Assembly: GCA_004431415.1 (NCBI GenBank)
Contig: QPMI01000038.1
Coordinates: forward strand, 332,955-396,954
Length of the DNA: 64,000 bases
Direction: 5' to 3'
Source of the DNA: Cyanophora paradoxa
Taxonomy: Eukaryota; Glaucocystophyceae; Cyanophorales; Cyanophoraceae
This document shows, piece after piece, positions 20,170 to 31,405 of the stretch; within the stretch, counting starts at the first letter, position 1, and each line of letters starts with the position of its first letter. The notes below the pieces were generated by a model. It worked only from the letters and a program-made list of their open reading frames with translations, did no database searches and had not been told where the DNA came from. Both the position numbers and the translations under genes were made by a program.

Positions 20170-22791
20170 GGGCCGGGGCGGGGCGGGGCGCGTCGCGGAA
20201 GAAGAGGCGCCGCTCGCGCTCCGCGTCCCGCGCTGCGGCCGCGGGGCTCGCAGATTGGGGAGGGCCGGGCGGGGCGGGGCGGGGCGGGGCCGGGGGCGGA
20301 CCGGCGATGAGGGCTAGGGCCCAGAAGGGGAGGAAGAAGCCGGCGACGATGCGGGGGAGGCCGGCGGGGGGCCCGAGGGCCCCGCAGAGGGCCCCGAAGA
20401 GGGCGAGCTTGGCGGCGCAGAGGGCCGCCGTCGCCACGAAGCGCGCCCGCAGGGCTACCATCACCAGCGCCCCGTTACAGCTGATCCTGCCCCGCGCCTC
20501 GGAGGGCGGCCAAGGCGGGGCGGGCGGGCGGGGCGGACGTGAGGGCGGCGGCGAAGGCGGACCAGACGGCCGGCCGCTCCACGGCGCCACGGGCGTAGAG
20601 CGTCTGCATGAACTCGGGGCCCCCCGGCAGCGTCACCTGCGCGTACCCCCCTTCCTGAGCGGGGCGACGGGGCGGGGGAGGGGGGGGGAGGGGGGGAGGG
20701 GAGGGGGGGGGAGGGGCGGGGGAGGGGGGGGAGGGGGGGAGGGGGGGGGAACGGGGGGGGGGGGGGGGGGCGGACGAGGCCGGCCAGGCAGGCGGCGTGG
20801 ACCCACAGCAGCGCCAGCGCGACGAGCAGCTGCCGGCCGCTCAGATCAGATCGGATCGGATCGGGTCGGATCAGAGCCGATCAGATCTGATCTGACCTGG
20901 AGGCGGGCGTGGGTGGCGAGGCGGCGCCAGAGGGGCGGGGCCCACGCGAGGCCCAGCAGCAGGGCGGGCGCCGGCGCCCCGACCCCCAGCAGCGTCCCCA
21001 GGAACCGCCCCTGCCGGCCGCGATCGGTGCAGGGAGGCGGGGGTAGAGGAGGGCGCACGGCGTGGCCGGGCGGGGGCGACTCGGCGCGCATGAGGGCCCA
21101 CGTGCTCACCACGCCCTGCGGGCCGCCTCGGAGGGCCTTCGAGGCGGGGGCGGGGCGGGGCGGGCGGGGGCGGGCGCGCGCCGCGACGAAGGCGGCGAGG
21201 AGGGCGGAGGCGACGGGGAGGGTGCGGGTGCGCGCCGTGGCGAGGGCCCACTCGCCGAACGCCGCCTCCGCCGCCGGCGAGGCGAAGGCCAGCGTCAGCG
21301 CCCGCATCGCGAAGGGCTCTCCGCCCTGGCCATGGCCCCCTCGCGCCCCTCCAGCGCCACCACCACGGGACCCGGCCCCGGCCCCGGTCCCCGCGGCGCC
21401 GGGGCCCCGTCGTCGCCCTCGGCGCCCTGGGCGGAGGAGACGGCGGCGGCGGTGGCGGCGGTCGGGGAAGCCGGGGAGGCGGCGAGCTCGAGGGCGGCGT
21501 CGGCGGCGAGGCGCTCGCGCGTCTCCGCCGCCGACGCACGCGCGAAGGTCCGGCTCCGCGGCACCTTCGGCCCCTCCTCGAGCTCGGGGTGGACCCGGGC
21601 GGGGCGGCGAGGAAGACCAGCCGCTGGGCCGGGGGCGGCGGCGTCGGGGCGCGGCGGGGCGGCGGGGCGGCGGGCGAGGAGGGCGCCGTAGTAGAGGAGG
21701 GCCTCCCGGCGGCGCAGGTACCCCGTCAGCGCCGACATCGCGCCCGACGTCGCCAGGATCGCCGCGGACTGGGCGCCCGGTCACGAAGGGAAGGGGGCAC
21801 AGGACGGGGGCGGGGGGCGGGTACGCGCGCCTGGAGGAGGAGCTCGGTGCGGAAGGACGTGTGGGCCCACTTGAGGGCGATGTACCCGCCCGCCATGGCG
21901 GCGAGGGCGGCGGACTGGAGGGGCCAGGGGCTGGAGGGGGCGACGCCGAGGACCCAGAAGCACAGAGTGCCGGCGTAGGGCGGGCCGCTGAGCCCGAGGT
22001 TCTTCGCCTCCTCGAGGCGTGCCCCGGGGAGGTAGTAGGCGCAGAAAAAGGCGCAGACGGCGGCGAGGAACCAGTGGCGGGGCGGCGGGCGGCCCGGGCC
22101 CCGGACCCGGGGCAGGAAGGAGAGGGCGAGGAAGGCGAGCTGGGAGGCGCAGCAGAGGGCGCCCCGCACGAGGTTGTAGGAGGAGGCCCCGTCCAGGTAC
22201 TCCGTCACCGCCATCAGCACGGGCACTAGCGCCGCTACCGCGCGCATCGCGAAGCGATCGGGGCGTGAGCGGGCTGGCGCTCTGATTTGAATTCGAGTTT
22301 GAAATTGAGTGTGGGCGGGCACCGACGGCGATGATGCGGCGCTGGAGGGAGAGGCGCCGGCGCGCGACGAACTCCTCCGGGTCATCCGGCAGCGCCTCCG
22401 CTTCGGATTCGCTCGGGGCGCCCTGACCGCCGCCCGCCGCTTCCGCGGGGGCCGCCCGCGGCGCGAGGCGCTCGCAATGGTCCCCGTCCGACCGCGGCTG
22501 CGGATGCAGCTCGGCTGCCCGCAGCGGCGGCGTCGGCGGCAGCGCGAGGCCTAGGCTCTCAGCTGCAGCTGCAGGAACAGCCTCCGCATGCGCCGCGCTC
22601 TGAGCCTGCTGCTGCTTTGACGCTGCCGTAGTCGCTGGCTCACTCGCGCTGTGGATTGGAGTATCGACCGACTGAACGGCATGTTTTGAATCTTCATGGC
22701 TTGCAGCGGCGCATGCGGGTTCAACGCGACCTGCCTCTAGATCTGTGCACGTGTACATGTCTCTCGTTTGCATATATATGCATCTAGCCAT
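20170..22791 (-). CDS. Polytopic membrane protein of unknown function
   Basis: The proposed ATG at 22791 starts a hydrophilic, alanine/serine-rich N-terminus that ends FVARRRLSLQRRIIAV. The next exon (about 22286-21835) has several membrane helices: AVAALVPVLMAVTEYL, ALCCASQLAFLALSFLP, FLAAVCAFFCAYYLPG, TLCFWVLGV and AALAAMAGGYIALKWAH. A GC-AG intron leads to AAILATSGAMSALTGYLRR. A cytosolic-looking stretch (SRTFARASAAETRERLA) precedes another hydrophobic exon, LPVASALLAAFVAARA. Later exons give LLGVGAPAPALLLGLAW, QLLVALALLWVHAACLAGLV, a soluble TLPGGPEFMQTLYARGAVER exon, and helices near VGALCGALGPP and IVAGFFLPFWALALIAG (20310-20470). The arrangement recalls the membrane part of sensor or cyclase proteins, but no catalytic domain is visible. 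The 3' end near 20170 is a guess. Introns here are purine-only on the + strand (20660-20770), that is, pyrimidine-only in the RNA. Confidence 0.5.
20655..20772. repeat. G-rich purine tract, intron of the minus-strand gene
   Basis: About 115 bases consist almost wholly of G with isolated A and C, including G runs of 8 to 18. It lies between two exons of the membrane protein and so is C-rich in the transcript. The DNA could form G-quadruplexes on the + strand. Confidence 0.8.
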
Positions 22792-22944
22792 ACGAGACGG
22801 CACCCCGGCTGTCGCTCAGCGGATAACGTCCGCGGCTGCCCACAACGCGCGCCAGGTTTGCTGATCCTGAAGCTCGAAGGTCTAGGCCGGGAGCCTGGCC
22901 ATGGGCCGGCCCGGCCGGGCCGGACACGGAGGTTTCTACGGATG

Positions 22945-23274
22945 ACGTCGTATGCGCGCAAGGCGTAGACGAAGATTTGTGCGAGCCAGAAGTGCCAAAA
23001 TTAGCCGAGTCGCCAGTTTCGCGGCCAAGCGGGATCGAACCCGCGGCCCCGGGGGCCCTCACGTTAATTGCGTAAATTGCGCAATCTCACGACAACAATC
23101 GTCATGGGGCGCGTGCCGAATTATCCCCCGGCGGCCGGACAGGGTAGCCCCCCGGCTTCGCCGGGAATATTAGGCCGGCCCCCGCCAGTTAGAGCCAGTT
23201 GCTTGCGCGACCGCACGGACGCGACCGCGCCCGTGCGGCCGCACCTCTAAATAAATCGCGAGAATAGCCTCGCG
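22945..23274. repeat. Split direct repeat A1 (left end)
   Basis: This 330-bp unit begins ACGTCGTATGCGCGC and ends AATAGCCTCGCG, and is repeated at 31076-31405. On the minus strand it contains GCGGGTTCGATCCCGC, which resembles a tRNA T-arm, but no complete tRNA fold surrounds it. Confidence 0.92.
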
Positions 23275-23296
23275 CAGCAGCAGTAAGTAGCGTTGT

Positions 23297-26200
23297 ATGC
23301 CCTCTGAGCAGCTCGCGGGCGTGCTTTCGACCGCCGAAGCGACCAAAATGCAGCTCAGCCTGCACAACGCCGAACCTCGCGAGTTTCTAACTCGCTACCT
23401 CCGTCGCGCCGGTCCTGCCGCGGGAGGCCTTCAGCTCAACTCCATCTCGGCGCCCGGCGATGAGTTGCACGCGGACCAACTCGTCCTCCCAGGTCAGTGG
23501 TGCCCCTCGGGGCGCGCGCAGTGTAGGTGGCCCGCAGGTTCTCTGCAATCACGGCATCACACTTCGCGGCCACGCCTGGGCAAGGACGAGCGAGACCGCC
23601 GATCTCGTCGTCGCGCGCACCGAGATCGGGATCGCGATCGCGATCGCGACACACACCTGCGCGCACCGCCAGGCCCCACGTCACGGTCGTGCCCCCCTCT
23701 CGATAAGACGCCTTCCCATGGCAACAGCGGCCCGCGCAAGTCTCTTTTTGCGCGATGGTCACCGGTTTCGCGCAGATTTCGAGTCTCCGCAAAAAGTGCG
23801 CGCACTTCACGATGGCCTGCTTCCGGCCAAGCCAGGGAGCACGCCCTCGCCCTGCGCGCACGCTGCCGCACTAACCGGGTTCGAGGCGGGCGGCCTCGCC
23901 TCCGAGTCGAGCCTGATCGTCGAAGTCCCGGCCGCGCGACGGCGCAGGGGCGCGGATCAGGATCCTCGTCCCCCTGGGCGCACGACGGGCGCGGCGTGGG
24001 TGAGGCTAAGTCCCACCGCACGCCAGCTGTCCGCGTCGCCTCGAGTTCTCACACTCGCCTGCCGCGCGCAGATCGCGCCGACACCTCGCGTCAATCAGCG
24101 CTGAGGAGCGCGATCGCGAGCCTCCGGCTCGGACACCCCGCTAACCTTGCGGGAGGGGCTAGAGCGCTCACTACGCGACCGCTCGCCTCGCTCACGCCTT
24201 CGCGCGCAGCGGAGGCTCGCAAGCTGCTGTCCTCGCGCGCCGACCTCGAGGGCTTCTTCGAGAAGTACTTCCTCAAGTTTGGCATCCTGTTCACGGCCGC
24301 TCGGCTGTTGCCGGACAAGCAGCTGTGCCTCACGGCGTTCGGCCCGGCCGATATGTACGTGACTGAGCACGACACGGTCTCCTTCGTGCGCCTGACCTGC
24401 AAGGCTGCAAACATCGCGCCCACGGCGTCTCTGACCCAATCTGCAGGGCACGGTGTCGCAGGCCCAGCCGGCCGACGACCACCAGCGCGGCTACTTCGGC
24501 GTCCCTCTGGGGCTCCCGCTCCACTACATTCCGGAGGGCGGCGAGTCAGAGGAGGACCGCGTCGCCCGCCGGTCCTGGCCCCTACCGGTACGCCCCATGA
24601 TCACTTCCTCTCTTTCCCGCCCGCGGACGGCGCTGATCATGTCGGCGGTGCTCGCAGCGGCCTCGAGGGCCCTTGGGCAACATGCCGGAGCAGGCGGTGG
24701 CCTTCCCGCCGCCCTGCAGGAGTACAAGCTCCACGTCGGCGAGGTCGCTGGCCTGTACGCGGCGCTCCTGGCGCTCCTGGCGAACGGAATCCCCGGCGAG
24801 GCCAAGCGCCCTACCATCCCGACGATCATCAAGCGGATCTGCGACGAGCAGCGCCCGCTCGTCGTCACCGCCCTGCCCTTCGTCGCCGAAACGGTGTGCA
24901 CCTGCCGGCCGCGCAGCCCGGGCCCGCCCTCCTCCTCGCTCAGCCTCGACCAGGTCGAGGCGATTTTCGCGGGAGGATCAGGGGCGGCTTTCAAGACCCT
25001 CAGCCGCTGCCCGGAGGCCGCTTGGGGCGCCGTTTTCGCGCCAACTGCCCTCAAGCAGTTCAAGCTTCGCACCCTCCCCAACCTCGCGGTACGCTCGCAG
25101 CCCCTCTCCCCTGGCAGCGGCGCCAGTTGCGTTCGTGGCCTCACGACGCCCGCGATCGCAGACGCTCGACGACGTCCTCGCCGCTCTCTCCCCGAAGGTC
25201 TTCTCTCAGCGGCAGCTGATCGAAGTGGGCGAATACCTCCGCCCGCGCCTCGCTGGCACGCTGGAGGAGGCGCCACGCACCTCGGCGACCCGCGAAAGCG
25301 ATCGCGAGCCGGCGACCTCGAGCGCCGCGGCCGAGCGCGACCCCCGGCCGGCCCAGGGCGCCAAGAAGCCTGTGTCGACCCCGGCCGGGGCGACGTCGAA
25401 GCCCGCAGCTCCCCCCTCGAAGGCCTCCAAGGCGCCCAAGAAGACCGGCGCCGCGAAGGCGCCGGCGGCTCCAGCGGTCCCCAAGAAGCGGCCGCCCCCG
25501 CCGCCGCCCACTGACTCGGACGACGAGGAGGAGGACGTGGAGGTCGCCCCCAAGCGCCCCCGGCCGGCGCCAACCCCCTTCTCTGCGTTCGACAAGGGGT
25601 ACGCCGGCTGGGCCCCCAATGGCAAGCGCCCCATCGCACCGGTACGCCAGCGTTCTGGGAATCCGAACGCCACTTCCTCACGCCCGCGAGAGCAGAACGC
25701 GGCGGCGCCGGCCCAGGCACCGGCAGCCTCGCGGCCCGGCAGCTTCTTCGCGGCGCCGGGCGGGGCGCGCAACGGGAACGCTGGCAGCGGTGCGCCTCCC
25801 CCGCCCGGGCGCCCGCCCCGCCTTCCCCGCGGCCACGAAATTGATGCACCGCCAGTTCCGTCGGGCGAGACCTGGAATGCGGCGCCCTGGAGCGCGATGG
25901 GCCATGCCGGCGACCTTGAGCTCGAGGACGCCGACGACTTCCTGGAGGAGGTCGACCCCCACGCGCCCCTCTACTACTCGAACCCGCCCAACGGCCAGCC
26001 GCCCTACCCGGCGACTTTCGCGGCGGCGCCCCAGCCGCCCTTCTCCTCCTCGGCTCCGGCAGCGAGCCGTGCACCGCTGCCCCCGGCGGCAGCCAAGGCC
26101 GCGATCATCCTCCCGCCCGTGGAGGAGACAGTCCGCTCGCAGCATGGGCTGCCAATCAACGACGTCAACAGCGCGCAGATGCGCGAGGCGGTCGTCTGGC

Positions 26201-26860
26201 TGGCCAAGCGCATCCAGAAGGCAGCTCAGACGCTGTCGGACGGCCGCGTCGGCGAGGAGCTCGCCCCGAACGCCGTGGCTGCAGCCGCTGCGAAGGGCGG
26301 CGCGGCGGTCGGCGCCGAGCTCGCTGACTCGGCCCTCCGCGCCGTCCTGCTCCACCTCGAGCAGGCCTTCGCGAGCCGCGATTTCGCGGGCCTGCTCGCC
26401 GCCGTCCAGGTCCAGAGCGCCGTCCTCGACCACGCACGCGCCGCAGGCGACCCGGAACTGGTGGCCTTCCTCGCCCAGCACTTCGTGAAGCTGGAGCGCG
26501 CCTGCGCCAGCCTCGAGAAGGCCACCCGCAGCGCCGTCGCCATCCACGCCCTCTGCGCTCCCTCCTCCGCCGGCGGCTTCGACCCTGTGCGCCTCGCGGC
26601 CAGCGGCGAGCTGCTCCTTGGCAAGGGCACGGTGCCCACCCCTCCCGCCCCGCCCCGCAAAAACGGTCCCGACCTCGAACTTACGGACTGCCCGGTTGCA
26701 GGCGACGAACCTCCTGAAGGAGGAGGAGGGCTTCGGGCTCGCCGGCCAGCCGACCTGGCAACAGCTCGAGGGCGCGGAGGCAGCTCTCAAGTTCGCCGCA
26801 AGAACCTCTCGACGGCGACGGCCTCCTCTCCGGCGGACCTGGTCCGCTCGACCTTTGCTG
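23297..26860 (+). CDS. Gag-like ORF1 of the retrotransposon (with apparent introns)
   Basis: The first ATG inside the element (23297) opens TAEATKMQLSLHNAEPREFL, and the frame then reaches a GTCAGT donor-like site. Plausible exons resume at about 24206 (ADLEGFFEKYFLKFG, LLPDKQLCLTAFGPADMYV), at about 24659, and at about 25166 (TLDDVLAALSPKVFS). A long lysine/proline/alanine-rich linker with an acidic DSDDEEEDVEV stretch follows. A helical region comes next (REAVVWLAKRIQKAAQ, LRAVLLHLEQAFASRDFAGL, AFLAQHFVKLERACASLEK), and then TNLLKEEEGFGLAGQPTW after an acceptor at about 26700. Gaps between exons start GTACG, GTCAG or GTGCC and end GCAG, like the host introns. Position and composition suggest the structural protein that binds element RNA; no zinc knuckle was seen. 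The exon joins are inferred. Confidence 0.6.
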
Positions 26861-26864
26861 GTCC

Positions 26865-29437
26865 GTGCCCTCAGCCCCAGCCCCGCCGACAGTGCGCGCG
26901 CTGGTGCCGGCTAGCGCTGATAGCGCCAGCGCGCAGAGGCCAAGTCCGGCGGGCCCATGGCCACCCTCACCCCGCAGGGACCGGCTTCATGCCCATGTTC
27001 CCGTTCCCCCCGCGCCTCCCGGCTACTACTACGATCCCGCCCAGCACCGCTCGGGTGGCGGTGGCGGCGGTGGCGGCCGGCTGCGCAAGGCGCGGGGCGG
27101 CGGTGGCGGTGGCGGGGCGGCGGCGGCGGCGGCAGCCGCAACGGCGGCGGAGGCGGAGGCCACGCCCAGCACGGCAGCGGAGGCGGCGGCCACGGCGGCG
27201 CAGGCGGCGCCGCCGGCAGCGCCGCCGGTCAGCCGGCCCGCAGCGGTTAGCGGCTCGAGCGCAGCTGTACGACAGGCCCGCAAACGCGCGGCCGAGGCCC
27301 CGCCCCCCAGATCTAGACCTGGCGCCCCCAGGCGTAATTTTGCAGTCGTCGGTAGCTCGCAGTCAGAGGCAGACAGCCCGGCAGCTAGCCCTGATTTTGA
27401 TCAGGAGGCAGGATGGGACCTCAATAAATCAATGATTTGGTCTCCCCTCCCGGCCGATGCACTGCCCCGGGCCCCTTTGACACCTCCCTCTCACAACGAG
27501 TTTGCACTGCTCCGAGAGCTAGTCCGCAAGCACGGTGACCCCGGCCCGTACAACTTCGCCAGCCACGAGGCAGGCTTCCGTGCGGGCCAGCTCGCAAAGT
27601 TTGCACCTGCATGGCGGGCCCTCTTCCGCGCCGCAAACACGGAGCTGCCCTCCTGGGTTGGCCTAGTGATTCGAGAAGGCCTGCGCCTTCCTCTGCAAAA
27701 AGCGCCCGGACAGCCGGTCCCCTCACTTAAGGACCTTCCAGCGACAGCCGCCGAGCAGCCGCGCCCCTCATGCTTCAAGACGCCTGAGCACACGACCTTC
27801 GTCGACCGCGAGGTTGCCGTGATGCTGAGCCTCGGCGTGGCAAGGCTGGCGACGGCCGAGGACGTGCTCCTCACTCGCCATGTCTGCGCGCTCCATGTCG
27901 TAGACAAGAGCGGCCCTGATAAATTCCGCTTGTGCCTAGACGCGACGCCTGTAAATGATTTTATTCAGTGCAAATCATTTCAGTATCAGTCGCTCGACCA
28001 CGTGGCACCTCTGCTCACGCCGGGCTGTTGGATGGTCAAATACGACCTGCGAAAAGGCTACTATCACATTGCCTTGCACCCGGCTACTCAGCGGCTGCTG
28101 ACTTTTCGCTGGCGGGGCCGCCTGTACGTCTATCAAGCCCTCTGCTTTGGCGTGAACGTCGCTTGTCGCGTCTTCACCAAGCTGATGCGAGCCTTTGCGA
28201 AATACTGGGCAGCCCTCGGGGTTCGCCTCTGCACCTACATTGATGACGGGCTCTTCATCTGCCCTCACGCGAGATTGCCGAGCTGGTCTCCCAGCACCTT
28301 CGCTGGCTGGCCCCGCAGCTCGGCCTAGTGTTTTCGTCGAAGTCGGACTTCACTCCGACCCAGGTCACTGAATACCTGGGACTCGAGATCGACACCCGCC
28401 CTGGGCGCGGCGTCTTCACCGTAACGCCGAAAAAAGTGGCAAAAATCACGGCTCTCCTAGACGAGGCGCTGGCGTCCCCGACGGCCTCTGTCCGAGCCCT
28501 GCAGCGGCTTGCGGGAAAATTGATTGCGCTCCGCATGGCCTTCCCGGCCGCCCGCCTCATGACCCGCCCCATTTTTGCGGCGCTGGCGGCGGCTGAGCGT
28601 ACAGGACGGAACCCGTTCGACCCGTTGGCAGTTCAGATCGACGGAGCGGTCGCGGACGCGCTAAACTGGATGCGGCGTGTGCTCCCAACACGCCCCCACC
28701 ACCCGATTTGGGAGCCCCTCCGTTTCTTTCGGCTGTTCACCGACGCCTCCGGCTACGGTTTCGCCGCCTTCTTAGACTGTGGCGAAGGGGCCACCCCCCT
28801 TGACGAACGGCAGGGAGATGCGTGGTCCACCTGGGGCACGTTTCCCCCAGAGCTCCGTGCCGGCGCGCAGCCCCCCGTCTCGAGCAACGAGCGTGAACTC
28901 CGAGCAGTGCTCGCAGCGGCGCGCGACCTCTTCCCCCTGCTCCCGTTCGGCGCAAAAGTCTTCCTGCGCTCCGACAACTCGACTACGGTCGCCGCAGTCG
29001 GCAAGGGCAGCGCCTCCCCCCGCCTGTTTGACCTGTGCGTCGAGCTCTGGCGACGCTGCGCAGAGCTCGGCATTATTCTTTGCGCACGCCACATTCCCGG
29101 CGTACGCAACCGCTGGGCTGACACGGCCTCGCGTTCCCTGCGCCCGCAGCTCCACCGAGGACTGCTCGCTGCGGCGCACGCGGCTCTCGGCGCGGGCTGG
29201 CCCCATGAGCACGTCGCAGACGACTCCGACGTCTGGCTGGCGGCGGCGCGGCCCCAGCGCCCCGCAATTCTCACAGCCGACTCGCGGCTCCGAGCTCGCC
29301 TTCTGGCGAGCCTCCGCGACCACCCGCCCGCCTGTCCCGTGGCCCTCCTACTACCATGGCAGCCGAGCACGACTTGGGCGATCGCGCTGTCCGACCTCTG
29401 GTTCCAGCCGAAAATCCTGAGCGTGAAACTGGGCTAG
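26865..29437 (+). CDS. Reverse transcriptase - RNase H of the retrotransposon (frameshifted)
   Basis: After a glycine/alanine-rich linker, the reverse transcriptase domain shows FRLCLDATPVNDFI, VKYDLRKGYYHIALHP, YQALCFGVNVACRVFTKLM and the catalytic CTYIDDGLF (about 28230). At about 28262 the frame shifts by one base inside a short C run. The next frame continues REIAELVSQHLRWLAPQLG, EYLGLEIDT and TPKKVAKITALLDEAL. RNase H follows with its acidic residues: FTDASGYGFAAFLD, SNERELRAVLAAARDL, LRSDNSTTVAAVG and RNRWADTASR. The stop is TAG at 29435-29437. It would copy element RNA into DNA and degrade the RNA strand. This RT/RNase H type is shared by DIRS-like elements. Dropping one C from an original CCCC would explain the shift, so an assembly error is as likely as mutation. 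Confidence 0.88.
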
Positions 29438-29552
29438 AGTCCGTAGCAGGCAGAGGGGTACGTGAACTAGGGCTAGTTCGCAACACCTGTCCTGGGTACG
29501 GCAGTCTGGCCTAGGGTACGCGAAGCAGGGGAGAGGCAGGACCAAGGCGCCG
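29410..29552. repeat. 143-bp direct repeat, first copy (end of RT/RNase H gene)
   Basis: This copy contains the last codons and stop of the RNase H gene. It is repeated at 29851-29992 with one G missing. The 298 bp between the copies is unique and has no clear gene. Confidence 0.9.
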
Positions 29553-29850
29553 TATACATAGGGTAGGGTCGGGTGGGAGAGCTCGAGGCGCGACGGCGCA
29601 CTCGGGGTACAACAACTGAAGAGGGGCGGGCAGTCGTGCCTCGGGTACAGCTGCTCTACGTCTACTCGCGGGTTGACCTAAGTAAACTACTTTACTATCA
29701 ATCAACCCTAGCGAGTTTACTCTTAGCAATAGAGGGGTACACTCCCCGCAGTGCTGTGAGCTCTGCGTCGCTAGCATGGTCATATGCTAATCTAGTATAT
29801 GCATACACAACTCGAAATGGGTGCCAAGAAGGGGACTGCCTCGGGCCTGT

Positions 29851-29992
29851 GAAAATCCTGAGCGTGAAACTGGGCTAGAGTCCGTAGCAGGCAGAGGGGT
29901 ACGTGAACTAGGGCTAGTTCGCAACACCTGTCCTGGGTACGGCAGTCTGGCCTAGGGTACGCGAAGCAGGGAGAGGCAGGACCAAGGCGCCG
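29851..29992. repeat. 142-bp direct repeat, second copy
   Basis: Second copy of the end of the RT/RNase H gene plus about 115 bp downstream. It probably arose by tandem duplication within the element, or by insertion of a short sequence with copying of the flank. Confidence 0.9.
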
Positions 29993-30063
29993 AGGCGGGC
30001 GGCGGCTGCGAAGTGGGCGCCGCGCGCTGGCACCCATGGAGAGAGGTGTGTGATGAATGAAGG

Positions 30064-30881
30064 TCAGCTGGAGGGCACTGCGGCTGGGGGCGCGTGGCTG
30101 CTGGCGAGGAGGAGGCCCCGCTGGCGGCGGACGAGCTCGGGGCGCGCACGGATGTACAGCTGGAAAGCGTCGGACCGCCAGCGGCCGAGGAGCTGGATAG
30201 CGTAGTCAGGGAGGCCGGCCTCGAACGCCGCGGTGGCGGCGCCGATGCGGAAGCTGTGCGGCAGCAGGGGGTCGGCTGCGTAGCCGAGGGCGTGGAGCCA
30301 GTTGCGGAGGGCGGCATGCAGCTCCGAACGGGTCAGCGGCTGGCCGGTGGCGGCATGTGCGAAGATGTAGGCGTCAGGGCGGGCGGGGCCCGTCCAGGAG
30401 AGGGCGAGGGCCTCGAGGGCGCAGTGAGCGCACTCCAGGCCGCCGACATGGGGAATGTCGACGTCACAGCCCTGGCCTCGCTGATCGGTCTTCGACTTCT
30501 TCAGGCGGAGGCGGGCGAAGCTCTCGCCCTCGTCCGTGAAGAAGCGGAGGTCGCGGCGCTGGAAGAGCCGGGCCGGGTCGGGCACAGGGAGGCGGACAGC
30601 ACAGACCTCGCTGCAGCGGAAGAAGCCGAAGAAGGCGGTGGAAAAGGCGGCCCAGAGGAGCCGCGTCTCAGGTGACGGTTGGGGCGGGCTCCGCCCCCCG
30701 GCCCACCAATGAACTCCTGCCTAAGTCTCAGACCGCTGCACTTACCAGCGGTCGCTGTACCCCACCTCTCCCAAGAGGCCCGCTCGGCACCCTCGAGGTG
30801 CCGGGCTCGGGGTACAGCAATTCTAGACTCGCAGTAGCTCGCTAGAAAAAACGCACACGATGTGGACCCCTGGGGAAGCAT
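30064..30881 (-). CDS. Tyrosine recombinase of the retrotransposon
   Basis: The protein reads LLWAAFSTAFFGFFRCSEVC (about 30655-30600), with the first catalytic Arg in the RCSE motif. LKKSKTDQRGQG follows at the beta-hairpin Lys position, then LPHSFRIGAATAAFEAG (His and second Arg), LLGRWRSDAFQLYIR (Trp at the third box and the nucleophile Tyr) and a short tail ending at 30064. These are the active-site residues of lambda-integrase-type enzymes, which would insert the circular DNA copy. The core domain is open from about 30663. The 5' part may start at the ATG at 30881 inside repeat B1 and be spliced from a GTAAGT donor, but that join did not preserve frame when checked by eye. The gene converges on the RT gene, a layout I recall for Volvox Kangaroo elements. 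Confidence 0.85.
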
Positions 30882-31075
30882 CAGCCAGTATCCTCGGCTA
30901 GAGAGCGCAAGGAAACCGTGACCACACGGGGATTGCCTCTCCGGTTCGCGCCGCGAACCGTGCTCCCCTCTTCACGATCAGCTCGAGATAGCTAGATGCT
31001 CGAGTTGAAGTGAATCAATATATTACATACTCTGGGCGCTCGGCGGAGAAAAAAGCACGAGAGGCCCCGCATAAA
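30683..31075. repeat. Split direct repeat B1
   Basis: This 393-bp unit begins GGCGGGCTCCG and ends CCCCGCATAAA, directly touching A2. It carries an ATG on the minus strand (30881) and a GGTAAGT donor-like site about 135 bp after it, so it may supply the 5' exon of the recombinase gene. Confidence 0.92.
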
Positions 31076-31405
31076 ACGTCGTATGCGCGCAAGGCGTAGA
31101 CGAAGATTTGTGCGAGCCAGAAGTGCCAAAATTAGCCGAGTCGCCAGTTTCGCGGCCAAGCGGGATCGAACCCGCGGCCCCGGGGGCCCTCACGTTAATT
31201 GCGTAAATTGCGCAATCTCACGACAACAATCGTCATGGGGCGCGTGCCGAATTATCCCCCGGCGGCCGGACAGGGTAGCCCCCCGGCTTCGCCGGGAATA
31301 TTAGGCCGGCCCCCGCCAGTTAGAGCCAGTTGCTTGCGCGACCGCACGGACGCGACCGCGCCCGTGCGGCCGCACCTCTAAATAAATCGCGAGAATAGCC
31401 TCGCG
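31076..31405. repeat. Split direct repeat A2
   Basis: Second copy of the A unit, following B1 without a gap. Confidence 0.92.

Noticed and set aside
20004-22229. 741-codon plus-strand open frame
   Set aside because: It translates poly-G tracts and the antisense of membrane-protein exons into Gly/Arg/Ala repeats, while the minus strand gives coherent hydrophobic exons.
22985-23105. tRNA-like T-arm (GCGGGTTCGATCCCGC) on the minus strand in the A repeats
   Set aside because: The loop is one base short and no matching acceptor stem, D-arm or anticodon arm could be folded around it.
24524-26790. Long minus-strand open frames of 370-516 codons opposite the gag gene
   Set aside because: They are Arg/Pro/Ala-rich frames produced by high GC on the complementary strand and show no domain.
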